A stretch of DNA of 64,000 nt from positions 248,001-312,000 of the forward strand of contig JAGMWG010000008.1 of NCBI GenBank assembly GCA_020744225.1. The letters are read 5' to 3'. The notes below the pieces were generated by a model that was not told the origin of the DNA, did not search any database, and was given only the letters and a program-made list of their open reading frames with translations. Positions 13,000 through 23,820 of this stretch are shown here, piece after piece (within the stretch, counting starts at the first letter, position 1; each line of letters begins with the position of its first letter). This DNA is from Paraphoma chrysanthemicola (Eukaryota > Ascomycota > Dothideomycetes > Pleosporales > Phaeosphaeriaceae). Made by a program: the position numbers and the translations under genes.

Positions 13000-14870
13000 A
13001 TGTCCAGCTCGAAAGAGCCAGAAGTGGTCAATGCCCTGCCGGGCGATGTATCCATCAACACCGATGTTGCAAATGAGGCACGGCAGAAAGCCAATTCGAA
13101 AGTCTCACGTGCAGATGTTGTCAATTTACGGGACGATCCAGAAGCAAAGGCGGCGTTTTTGTCCACGTTCACCGCGGAGGACGAGCAGAGGATCATGCGC
13201 AAAGTCAACAAGGTCTTCTTCCTTCTCACGGGAATCATGTATTTGATCAAGCAGGTGAGCACATCCCAGAATTATGTCATGATATAAATGCTAACTCATT
13301 CTCAGGTAGACCAAAACAATGCTACCAACGTGCGCGTACTTCACATCGGCAAGCCTTCGAACATTATGAACGAGCTCAAGATGTCTTCAAACGAGTACAA
13401 CTGGGTCGGATCAATTTACGGTGTAATACAGACATGTCACAAATTCAGGGAGTCTATGCTAATGCTTCTTAGATTGCGTACATCATCTTCGAAGCACCAA
13501 GCAATCTCCTTCTCAAGCGCTTCGCACCCCACAACTGGCAAGCTCGCATCTTTCTGACCTGGGGTATCATCACCGCATGTCACGCTGCAGCCCGCAAGAG
13601 AGACGACTTATACGCCATGCGCTTCCTGCTCGGGTATGTCCCTGCCACTGTTCCCATAATACATATCGCTAATCGTTATTTTCAACAGCATGTTCGAAGC
13701 CGGAATGTTCCCCGGCTTGCTCGCTCAATTCCAAGCATGGTATCGCCCCGACGAAATGGGCCGTGTAATCGCCTATTTCTTCTGCTGGAGCGCTGTATCT
13801 GGCATGGTTTCTGCGCTACTTGCATACGCCATCTCGTACATGGACGGAATCGGCGGGCTCAGTGCATGGCGATGGGTGTATATTCTCGAAGGCCTCGCTA
13901 CGATCCTCTTCTCCGGTGCAGTATGGTACTATCTCCCCGACTGGCCGAAGAGCGAGCGTTCGAACCGTTGGTTCTCGGAGCGCGAACAGGAGTTTATTGA
14001 AACGCGATTGCCAGAAAGCGCACCGATGACGAGTGATCCGAATTTCTCGGGCAAGGAGATCAAGAGCGTGTTAGGAGAGTGGTTGATTTGGAGTTTTATG
14101 CTCAGTCAAACACTCGTAAATCTAGGGTACTTGGTTTTCCCCTTCCCCGTCACCTACCTACCTCTGCATGAGCGTATGCTAATTGCAACAGCGGCTACGC
14201 ACTAACTTGGTACCTCCCCACCATCATCACCAACCTCGGCTTCGTCGGCCTGCCGCGCAACCAACTCCTCCTCCTCCCTCCCTTTGGCGCCGCCGTCCTC
14301 GGCCTGCTCTTCAGCGCCTGGTTCATGGAGCGCGCGTGGATCGTGAGGCCCGCATATATCATGTTCATAATGAGTGGCATGGTGATTTGTTTCGTCCTCT
14401 TCTTTACTATCTCCTCACGCGTCGGCATCTACATCGCCTGCGTACTCGGCAACTTATTCTACCAATCCTACTTCTCGCCCTTCTGGGCGTGGCGAAGCGC
14501 CACCCTGATAGGTAGCACGGGCACGGCGTTCACGCTCGGTTTGCAATCCGGTATTGCGCAGCTCGGAGGCGTTGTAGGCCCGCAATTGTTCCAGAGCAAG
14601 TGGGCGCACAATGGGTATAAAACCAGTTTTGCTATCGCAGCCGCGTTCACGATTGCGGGCTGGGTGAGCAATCTGTGGACGTGGTGGTTGACGAGGAATA
14701 CAGAGTATGATGTGATGCGCGTGAGGAGGTTGGCGAATCAGGCACGGAAAGAGGGCAGGACGAATACGGTTGATATTAAGATTTTCGAGGAGAGGAGGTT
14801 TTATGTGGGGAGGGGGTTGAGGCGAACGAAAGGGAGCGGAAGTGCGAGTACGAGTGCGAGCGATGTGTAA
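13000..14870 (+). CDS. MFS anion transporter, Dal5/allantoate permease (ACS) family
   Basis: Five exons: 13000-13254, 13306-13422, 13473-13633, 13689-14126 and 14192-14870. Frames join exactly to give 549 residues. The second intron uses a less common GTAATA donor. The cytosolic N-terminal arm of about 75 residues is followed by the first membrane helix (VFFLLTGIMYLI), then NNATNVRVLH, YIIFEAPSNLLLKRF, the GMFEAGMFPGLLAQFQAWY helix and YWYLPDWP-type loop residues characteristic of the anion:cation symporter branch (Dal5, Tna1, Soa1, Seo1). Later hydrophobic segments bring the total close to the expected 12. Family substrates include allantoate, nicotinate, pantothenate, sulfonates and dipeptides; the one used here cannot be assigned. 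The tail is basic and Ser-rich. Its divergent neighbour is a flavin monooxygenase. Confidence 0.9.
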
Positions 14871-15361
14871 ATGCTTGGGAGACTTGCATATCGTGTACTT
14901 CTCTATGCAATGCGACCCGAACGTGCTTTTGCAGCTCTTCGAGTGTTTGGGTTAGGTCTCAGCTCACTTTGAAAACCACTAAGATCATATAGGACCCTCT
15001 GCAATTGCGTGTCTTCATTAAAGTCCTCGGCATGACTTATTCGTAATAATGAGTGTTGGCGCAGCCCATTCCAAATCAATTAGTTGCTATTATTTATGTC
15101 GCACCATGTTCCCCAGCTTATAGTACTACCAACCTCAGTTATCAGAAGACCAACAAAAACACAGTCTTGCATTTCGAAAGAGAAAAGCTACAAACAACTC
15201 CCGGAACCTGTTCTGAAGTACAAAACAACCCGGATAAAATCTCAATAGTCCACCAAGGTTCGACATCGTTTTCACCATCCCTCTTTGTCTTGGAGTCGCT
15301 TCCCGAGCCAACTGTCTGACTGGTGATTATCAGGGTCAGTATCTACGTTCCGAATGTTCCA
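14871..15361. other. Intergenic, AT-rich 3' flanks
   Basis: 3' ends of the permease (plus) and the repeat-peptide gene (minus) converge here. No supported ORF. Confidence 0.5.
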
Positions 15362-15792
15362 CTATGTTTTAATTCCTCCCCAAGGCTTGTGATCATCATC
15401 CTGCGCATCGCGCTTTGCTTTTCCACATCCCCAAGGATCATGATCTTCACCGTCGTCGCGCTTCACTTTTCCAGTTCCCCAAGGCTCGTCATCTTCACGC
15501 TGAGCTTCTCTCTTTGTTTTACCCTCTCCCCACGGATGATCATCTTCACCCTGCGCCTCCCTTTTCGCCTTCTTTGCCTTAATTTCCGCCTGTACTCCCA
15601 CACGATACTCTAAGAGACCGTCTGGGCCGGACGCCCTGACGACGTTGTTCTGGATCATGTTAAGTATCTGAAGCAAACACTGAAAGAACGGGGACTGACC
15701 GTGTTTCCAACACCGGTGGGATCGCGTGCTCCGAGAGGCGCTGCGGTCGTGAGTCCTGCTAGGAGGGAAAAGAGAATGACTTTAGTGAGCAT
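15362..15792 (-). CDS. Small secreted Kex2-site repeat protein derived from a cutinase
   Basis: Exon 1 is 15700-15792 and exon 2 is 15362-15649; a 50-nt GT-AG intron with an ACTTAAC branch site keeps frame, giving 126 residues. Exon 1 encodes a signal peptide (MLTKVILFSLLAGLTTA). From about residue 61 the protein is four imperfect repeats of about 15-16 residues, each with a core like DDxxPWGxGK and separated by KxKR dibasic sites; two repeats begin with EA and one with DA after KR, as in Kex2/Ste13-type processing. The parts outside the repeats match the neighbouring cutinase gene (17371-18172): the GVGNT end of exon 1, the intron position, NNVVxxxxxDGL after the intron, and the IKAKKAKREA tail. 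The whole catalytic core between these is missing. Likely secreted and cut into short Trp-Gly peptides. Function unknown; it could be a RiPP-like precursor, signalling peptide or effector, or a decaying duplicate. Confidence 0.72.
15426..15616 (-). repeat. Four in-frame peptide repeats with dibasic (KR) spacers
   Basis: Coding tandem repeat of about 45-48 nt per unit, four units. Each carries ACID-PWG-x-GK followed by a KxKR cut site, except the last, which ends in GGIKT and the stop. One unit contains the only Cys (PWGCGK). Exact start and end of the array are approximate. Confidence 0.65.
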
Positions 15793-17370
15793 TCTTTCTG
15801 AACCCGACAAGACTCTTGTAAGATAACACTGCCTGAGGTATACTTGTAAGAATAGGAGGCCAGAATGAAAAGCTAGGCCTGGTCTGACGGAGTGATAGTG
15901 CTTAATAGAAGTGCGATGTTGTTTGCTGATGCAGTCCAGTTAATTCAGGACTATGGGTAAGCTGTACTAATTTATATCATGGCAACAATAGGTCGCTTTA
16001 TCCGACACTGAGGATGATGCCTTGTCTGTAGGGTGAATTTCTGATCTGCACGACCTTGTTTAGGCTGACAGGGGGTTCGGCAGGATAGCAGTGACAGCCA
16101 CTCTTATGAGCGGGGTTATGCCAGCGGCGTCGCTACTTCACGCCACTCACGTCAGTTCGAAGCTCAAACTCGAGTAGTCTCTCTTAGCAAGGACTGTCAT
16201 CTTAATTTATTTCAACTTCAATGTACTCAAGGCCAATAGAGTCAAGAGAACACCAATGAGAAGTCAGCACTATCAGTGGAAGCCCTCGAGGTACATGAAT
16301 CGAGCCCTGAGGTCGATATTTCTAGATGTTCATTTACAATACTAAGCGTTCCAAAGAATCTCTTGTGTGTGTGATCGTCAAACGCTACTGTCACGTTGTT
16401 GAAATATTCGCAAATGTCTCTTACAAAGACTTTGTCAACCCGAGATCAAACAACCTGGCGTCTTGGATTACATGCCTCATTTTGGTGGCTGTTAGCGTAT
16501 ATGTGGATGGTCGTTAACATTTCTCTCGATATTCGGGACTACCCACTGCCAAGACATTCAGCCGTTCCTCCTTAGATCCAATTCTTGTCCATTCTTGGCG
16601 ACCCTGCAGTGCCATGAAGATTTGAATTTGTGGTCGATACCAGGGAGCGCGGATAGCTTTCGCTCGAATGGCAATGACATTGGATGCTTGGCAACAATTT
16701 GTAGTTGGAGACGAGGGCTCGGATTGGTGAAAGAACATGGAAACATAAATCATCCCTGCTTAGCTAACGGCTATAATTCAAATACTGGTGGTACAAAGAC
16801 CGTTGAGACCAAGATGTGGGGAAAAAACCAAGCACCCCACAATAGCGCATTCCAAATACCAACAAGTGTCTCTTCGGAACGTTGATCCTTGTGGGATACG
16901 GCAGGATTGCGAAATGACGGAAGCAAGCGTGCTGGATGCGTCATATCTGGCGATTCAGAATGCGAGCAGCCCTCTGTCCTCGACCATAGCCAAAGACGAT
17001 GTGAATAGACAGTGCGACTATAGTGCTAACACATTGTATTTATGGAAGAAGCATAACATATGCGAATGCACCATTTGACGTAGATTTTAGTCAGGTCCTT
17101 GAAGTATTCTTCCCACATTGAGGCCTGGTCGATCTCTTCCTCATTGACGCATCGACATACTATGGATCCAATGGGCAACATCTTCATTCTATCCCCCCAC
17201 CTTCAGCCACAGTAGAGCAAGTTGTTTCATGGGGAACGAGGTGTGCCTAGATTATGTACGAATCCGGGCAAACAAGAAGATGATTGGAATATATGTCAAG
17301 ATGAGATAAGTAATACCAACGAGTTACAAAGTGACCAGTCACATTTGCACTCATCACCCAAAGACCACGC
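15793..17370. other. Intergenic, duplicated promoter and flank (copy A)
   Basis: About 1.6 kb, AT-richer than its surroundings, without a supported ORF. Two blocks match the region upstream of the cutinase: 15831 to about 15945 matches about 18211-18320 (starting GCCTGAGG), and about 16805-16915 matches about 19171-19285 (AAGATGTGG ... CAAGCACCCC). Offsets of about 2,380 and 2,366 nt are consistent with one tandem duplication plus small indels. Confidence 0.6.
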
Positions 17371-18172
17371 TCACGCAACCATCTTCCTCGCCACCTTCTT
17401 CACTCCCTCCACAGCCTCCTGCGCCTTCAACTCCGCCTCCCTCTTCGCCTTCCTCGCCTTAATCCTCGCCTGCGCGCCCTGAATCTGCGTCGTCAGGAAC
17501 TCGACACCCTCATCCGCACGCGCGCCATAAGTCAAATGCGCCGGCAAAATCGTCAGCGTACCACGGCACACAGCATCGCCCGCCTGGCAAATAATCTTCG
17601 TCTTGGCGACCGGGAAATTCGGGATCTGGTCGTCGTCCTGCTGCTTCTGGGTGTCGCCATAGAGCACGACGCCGGCGATTTGGTCCTGCACGTTGGCGGG
17701 AAGGGATTCAATGGCGCGATGGTTGACGGCTGCGCCTTGCGAGTAACCGCCGGCGACGATGACGGAGTCGGGACACTGAGTCGACATCGCGGTTAGGGTA
17801 TCTTGCATGAGCTTTCTGGAGGCGGCGTCGGTGCCACCAGGGAGAGCATTGGGGGCTAGGGCGGCAGCGTAATCGATGCCTTCAGTAGCCACGGCGTTAC
17901 GGCCAAAGTTTTGCTTGAGGCCGTCGGAGGTAGGTGGGCCGACGACGGTACCCTGGAAGATGTCAGACGGCGGAGTATAGAAAAGGTGGCTGGACACTTA
18001 CCATGTTTCCTACTTCGGTAGATCCACGTGCCCAGGCGAATAGAATATCCCTACATCCACCCTGGCTGAACTCATTGGATGTCGTGCCGGTGCCTCCAAA
18101 TTGGCGCACTTCGAGAGGAGTTGCGCTCGCGAGTGCTGCGAGAAGGGAGACCAGGACAGCTTGTGTATACAT
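17371..18172 (-). CDS. Cutinase (carbohydrate esterase family 5), secreted
   Basis: Exon 1 is 18002-18172 and exon 2 is 17371-17952, with a 49-nt intron (GTAAGT to TTCCAG); 250 residues. Signal peptide MYTQAVLVSLLAALASA. The catalytic serine is Ser128 in GGYSQGAA, with Asp183 (GDAVC) and His196 (PAHLTYG); the spacings of 55 and 13 residues are those of classical cutinases. Four cysteines (40, 117, 179, 186) fit the two conserved disulfides. It should hydrolyse ester bonds of plant cutin or similar polyesters outside the cell. After the fold ends (around residue 208) there is an unusual Lys/Ala/Glu-rich tail of about 40 residues (KARKAKREAELKAQEA) that normal cutinases lack and that is shared with the small gene at 15.4-15.8 kb. 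Confident in family; cutin as substrate is inference. Confidence 0.93.
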
Positions 18173-19679
18173 GATTGCTTGAGTCCGGAGAGCTACTTTG
18201 AGACGATGTTGCCTGAGGAATGAATGTAAGAGCGAGTGGTAGAAAGTGAAAGTCAGGCCCGGCCTGGTTTAGTGAATGTAACGAACAGAAGTGAACTCTT
18301 GTTGCAGATACTCAGGTACAAGTGGACGATCAGGCGCTCTTAAACCTCAGTCATGACAGGACGGAGCCATGGGCTAAAATGCAGCAGTCCATGGAATGAC
18401 AAAAGCAAGTCACATCATCCTACTGCCCAAGGCGATGCCAAGATGGTCAGACAAGGAAGTCGCGATCTAAACACCAGATCTTTTGGTGAGCTAGAGATCA
18501 GAGCCGAGGAAGATGTAATGAAGTAGAACATTCTATTGGATAATACCACTGCGAGGAATCAATGATGAAGATCCACGTTCATGCGTTCTCAAGTCGTTGA
18601 ATCATGTCACTCGTCAAGGAGGAGAACATCCTAGTTGCAGATGAGCCTTGAGCAGGGAGCATGGAGCCTTATGCGAGAGATCTGACTCAGTCAGGTGCCG
18701 AGTTGCCAGTCCACAACGATGAAGTGTTCCCAGTCACGAAGGGATCTGCTGTTTGCTGTTTAATGCCCTAGCTTGTCATGCAACGAAAAGCAACCGTCGC
18801 ACTGGGGTATGCCCAGGTTGTCGGGTATGCAAGTGGTCAACCTCGGTGTGCTGAAAGTGATGCGCAATGGGATTGGTCAGACCAAGGAAAGGATTTTGTA
18901 GGCGTTTGAGCTCGAGATACTGTAGATCGGCACCTTTATGGTCCTAACACCAGCGCATGAATCTATTCGACATAGTCAGGTAGCGACAGCGATTCAGTTT
19001 TCTCGTCGCGTTTGCTGAATGAACCCCTTGACAAGAGAACGATGAGATGACATTTGTCTTTACAGACAAGCCTTTCATTATGATTTTCGGGGTCATATCG
19101 TTGCCAAGGCATCGACCGCCTTCCGCCGTTTCTTGTCTATCTTTAGCGATGCAGCGGCACTGAGGCCGTTTCAGACTAAGATGTGGCGCGAAAAGCAAGC
19201 ACCCCGCAACAACGGAGCCGAAACACCAGCAAGAGAAGGCCAGAGGGTTCATCGTTGTCGCGCGCGGCAGAACCATGCCGAAGACCGCCGAAATTCCGAC
19301 ATGTACTCGGCGGCGACTGCAGCGGGCCTGCGCGAACCGGCAAAAGGCCAACGTGTATAAGACTGCTACGAGCATCAGCATGGTGCGGCGATAGGTCCGC
19401 TAGGAACATATACTGCCTGCACACTCCCGTTGTTTTTGGACTCTGCCGTCACATTCCTCGAACGTAGGCATCGGTTCCTAAGGTGTCAAATCTTGAAACC
19501 TCAGTCGAGGCAAAGTGCGAACAATCGGCGTCCATGACAGCTACCTGAAGCATCGTAGACGAACTGCCGAGGTAGGTACTCAGTGAAGAATCTTGATTAT
19601 TGCATGATTAACAAGACAATCGCGCCGAACGCAAGCGCCGCATCGCATAGTGGTATACACAGCCACCACTTCTGAGCAC
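18173..19679. other. Intergenic, cutinase promoter and duplicated flank (copy B)
   Basis: Carries the partners of the two blocks described at 15.8-16.9 kb. A minus-strand ORF at 18944-19381 has a hydrophobic segment, but its frame is not kept in the duplicate, so I do not call it a gene. Confidence 0.55.
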
Positions 19680-20871
19680 TCAAGCAAAATCAAGGTTGCC
19701 CGCCTTGAGATCTTTCTCGGCGATATCTGCCAGAGGATCTTTGCCGTCAAAAGCGTGGCTGGCGCGCTCCTTACGGCTCATCTTGGTGATGTCGTATTTG
19801 GTACCGCCAATCTTTGGGCCATAATTGCTCTTGTATTCCTTGAGCCGTTTTGACCATTTCCATGGATCTTTGTCGGTCTTCTTAGCCAAGCCACTCTCTT
19901 CGCTGGGCTCAGCTTCTTCGATGAGCTTTGCTGTAGTTGAGATGCCCTTCTCATTGTCGAACTTGGCTTTCTGGAAGTATGCTGCAGCATGTGAACGCCA
20001 GTCAAGAGCGTCATCCTCAATTCCATAGCTCGGGAGGTCGTCCGACCATTCCAAAAAGGATGTGATGACAATGGGGATATCGAGGAAAGCCGTGTCAGTC
20101 TTGAGTTCACCTGCATGGTCAAGAGCCGCGAGTGCGCGAACGAATGCGAATCCCATGAGCTCGGCCAGTGCACTAACTTTCTCGCCGTCCTCGTTGCCCA
20201 TGAAGGGACCCATCTCTACCTCGTTCAGAAAAAGGTTCAGCGCGCTGATGGTTGCCCATGTTTGCTTGAGGGCATCATCATCTTTCTTCTTGAGAGAGAC
20301 GTCGAACGCAACAATCTACAATCGTCAGTACCACTTTGGTCTCGGGTCAAGTCTGTGCAGCTCACCAGATTCTCCATGAGCTCCTGAAGACCATATCCAG
20401 CAAAATCGTTGTAGATGTGCATACCAAAACTATCGGGGTCGCAATACCTGGAGCGCCTTCTGTACTCGCCGAAGAGCTTATAACCCTCCCACATGATGAC
20501 CCACTTCCACTCTGGATGGTCTTTCGCAGGTTCGAGGATGAACTTTTCGTTCTCTTCGAACTCCTTTTGGTATCTTTCGTCTAGCTCGTCTTCTTCAAGC
20601 TCGTCATCGCTGAGAGCGCGATCCTCCGCCTTGTAATCAAAGTAGGGACGCGGCATGCAAACATATTCGTACTTAGGGATTGTCTTCTCCTGCATGCCAT
20701 CAGCAATCGCTGCATTGACTCAGCTCACAATGTGCTTACATCGCGCATCTTGCTACTTTCTGCGTCCTTCTGTCCCTCAGCAGCCTTGTGCGGAGCTGAG
20801 GTATCAGGGGCATGCTCCTGAGTCGGCGCGCTCGAGTCCTCGCCCGTCTTCTGTTTCTTCGAAGTAGGCAT
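19680..20871 (-). CDS. Conserved-looking protein of unknown function
   Basis: Three exons: 20740-20871, 20366-20689 and 19680-20315; introns of about 50 nt with GTAAGC and GTGAGC donors, all in frame, 363 residues. The first 44 residues are disordered and Lys/Glu-rich (MPTSKKQKTGED), resembling a nuclear localisation tail. The core has a PRPYFDYKAEDRALSDDELE acidic stretch, then WKWVIMWEGYKLFGEYRRRS and a helical region (MGFAFVRALAALDHAG). The C-terminal 60 residues are Lys-rich with WKWSKRLKEYKSNYGPKIGG. I recognise no named domain. Codon use and intron quality say it is a real gene. It is divergent from the GNAT gene. Confidence 0.8.
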
Positions 20872-21474
20872 TATCTATGCAGCAAGATAATGTTTCAATG
20901 CTATATGTACGAGACGCTATGATGTGACGCGTGATGATGATTGTAAGAACGCGGAGGCGATCGGACAAGCTAAGCCCAAATGACATCAAGGCGGTCCATG
21001 CACAGTGAACGCGACTAAGACGCGCTTCACGTTAGTGGCTTCTTTCATCCTCTTCCATGCCGCGAGGAAATACAGCATGCGCGCTTGAGTTGGGTTATCA
21101 TCTGCGTTCTGGAGACATTTAGATTTCAGCACATCATCAAATATGACTCTGGTTTCACAGCTCACGCTGGGCTACCCAGATCCGTGCAAACTGGAAAGTC
21201 GAGCGGGTTGACGTGTAGGGCGTGCGATAAGACAGTCTTGAAGACATGAACTTCGTTCAAGAATGTTGCGCTTCGAAGTAGCACGATGGCTAGCTCCGAC
21301 AGCGGAGCAACGTATCTACAAAGTCGCTTTCCGACGGGCAAAGCTCTGCGAGATAGGAGCACCCTGGTTGTACAGCCAAACGCGCAATTCTCCAAGGACA
21401 ACGATATCGTGAAACTTCAGTACCACGATATTTCTAACATACAACTTTTGTAACATCCAGCGCCATCATTCAAA
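20872..21474. promoter_or_regulatory. Divergent promoter, unknown protein and GNAT acetyltransferase
   Basis: 603 nt between opposed starts; nothing else is visible. Confidence 0.45.
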
Positions 21475-22230
21475 ATGGCCACGCCAACCCCCATTGCCGC
21501 AGCCCAAGCCCAAGAAGCATCCCAGCAATACACCTTCCGCGCCGCTACCCCGGCCGATATACCTGCGCTGCAAGAAATGATCGGGACTTCGTTACGCGCG
21601 CTAGGAAAAGGCTTTTATACTCAAGCCGAGCTCGACGGGTCAATAGGATACCTTTTCGGGCCTGATACCGTCCTCATACACGACCAGTAAGTCGCATAGC
21701 ATTACCAATTCTCAACTTCCAACATACCATACATTTCGCTTTGTTTCTTACGATCCAACGAATGTCACAGAACATACTTCATTCTCCATCCCAACTCCTC
21801 GCCCACCACCATCTCGGCGTGTGGCGGCTGGTCCTTCCGCCGCACGCTGTACGGCGGCGACTCGGCCCCATCGCCTCTCCGGATGCCAGAAAAGCGCGAC
21901 CCATCCATCGACCGCGCCAGCATCCGCGCAATCTTCACTCACCCAGCGTACGCGCGGCGCGGCCTGGGCACCATGATGATGCGGTACTGCGAAGCGCGTG
22001 CGCAGGAAGGCAAGCCAGGCGTGATTGCGGGGTTCAAGAGGCTGGAAATGGGCGCGACGTTGAGCGGGGTCGGGTTGTATGAGAAGTGTGGGTATACGAG
22101 GAGTGGGAGGGAGGATGGGGTCAAGTGTCCGAATGGAGAGACGATCAGAATTGCGCATATGGTTAAAGATCTGGATCTTGGTAGCGAAGACGTTGATCCT
22201 GACTCCGCGCGGAAGTCAGAAAGTGCCTAA
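21475..22230 (+). CDS. GNAT-family N-acetyltransferase
   Basis: Exon 1 is 21475-21686 and exon 2 is 21771-22230; an 84-nt intron (GTAAGT to CACAG); 223 residues. After a 19-residue lead, YTFRAATPADIPALQEMI is the usual GNAT entry strand and helix. SACGGWSFRR follows, then the acetyl-CoA loop YARRGLGTMMMRYCE (R/Q-x-x-G-x-G/A type) near residue 135, and the closing GVGLYEKCGY strand typical of motif B. The substrate is unknown; the family acetylates small amines or protein N-termini. The C-terminal 20 residues are acidic and probably disordered. Confidence 0.87.
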
Positions 22231-23820
22231 GCGGGCAAGAACTAAGTGTAAGCATGGGACCCGGAGTTTAGTGTACGCCTGCGCGGATGTGGCAATCCGG
22301 GCGTTTATCGAATACTATGCTGGACGAGACGCGGCGGATATAAGGCGAGGTGTGAGGTATGAGGTTCGTCAACGTTCCATCAGGCCCCCCGGAATCGGCG
22401 GTTTGGTGACGAGTATGACCCGAATGTCGCAGCGTAGCCTTCCTTGCGTCCATGGCTAGCGATCGCCAGGGTCTCGTGCCGGATCGCTCCTCGCAGCACG
22501 ATGCCGAATGGGGATAATACCGTGTGGGAGGTACGAAGGTACGAGCCGTTTTTGGGCAGTTGGATCGCGTACTGGGCGAACTAGAGCGCTCGGCGTGACA
22601 ATTGTTTGGTACTGCTGCATGGAGAATTGGGTATAAAGGTGGGGAGGGTACGTTGCGTCGAGGTAGCAATTTCAAAAGCCAATTCAACCTGCTTTGTACC
22701 TGTCGTTGTGCGCCTTGACTCGCCGAGCTACTGTCATTCCGAAGCAACACCAATTGTCGACAAACCATCTGGAAGAGCCGCATATCGAGAAGATGTCCGA
22801 TCCAAAAGCAGCCGCCTTGTCGAGTGCCGTCGTTATCATCACAGTACCTACGGGAACATGACCAAAACGACCTCATTTGTTGGTCGCATAACCCATCAAG
22901 GCCCCGAACGGCCGTGTGGAAGCGCTTGACCAATGGAAGAGAAGGCGACAAGCATCATGATCCTCGCATCTATTATACTGGCGTACACACGAGTCAAAAT
23001 TCAGGCGCAGGGGTTGGCAGCAAGCGTGGTGTCCAGAGTGGAAGGCCGGCTGCCCCAGTTGCCCGAGTTCCGATAAATGATTTGGTGATTTCGAAGAGAT
23101 TAGATTGGGCTTGAAATTTGTCAAAACGGTGGACGGGCAGCACAGTACCACTTTCAATTGAGCTTGATGGGACCAAAAGAGTTTCAAGCACTTTTGTTGT
23201 GAAGAACTAAGGAGAAGAGAATAAAGCTATCCAAGAACGCTAGGGACCCAATTTCAGGCATGTCAGCTCCACTAAGAGTCGCAAACTTGTCGTTTGTGAA
23301 CCAGGAAATCAATCAATTACTTGCAAGATGCCAAGAGAGACAATTTTCGTAAGCACAATGCCCGCCATTATCGGAAGGGTGTTGTACATAGTCAACCTAA
23401 CGCCTTTCAAGCGCCTGTCCGTGGGCTATTGAGTAAGCCAAGAAGAAGTCCAAATTGCTGCAGAGTCGTGATCGCAGTGTCTAAAGTAGTGTCTATGCTG
23501 GAAGTTGCTATGACAAGAAGTGATCCACTTGGGACCAGCAAGAGCCTTGCGTGAGGCGGGAAGCGGAAAAGCAGGGTGGCCTCGTACATGCCAGTACAGC
23601 CCAAGCCCTCCCGAGTACGTATGACATGTGCTCCAGCGGATGCCAATAGATATGTGACGAGAACGGGATCCAGCTGTCACAATGTGTTTGAAAGGCGACC
23701 CGAATCGATGCGATGTGGCCCAGTGAATGTCCTGTCCATGAAATACTTTGAAGGCGTTGTTTTGATGTTGAGTATCGGTCGGAAAGCTCGTAGTCGTGGG
23801 GCTTGAGTGAATTGGGAATG
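22231..23820. other. Intergenic, no gene seen
   Basis: About 1.6 kb. ORFs up to 227 codons exist on the minus strand (22268-22951), but they lack protein-like composition, domains or convincing splice links. Confidence 0.45.

Noticed and set aside
18944..19381. Minus-strand ORF with a hydrophobic segment upstream of the cutinase
   Set aside because: The duplicated copy near 16.8 kb does not keep the frame, so it is more likely part of a non-coding flank.
22268..22951. 227-codon minus-strand ORF between GNAT and the next gene
   Set aside because: No domain, biased Ser/Arg/Cys composition and poor start context.
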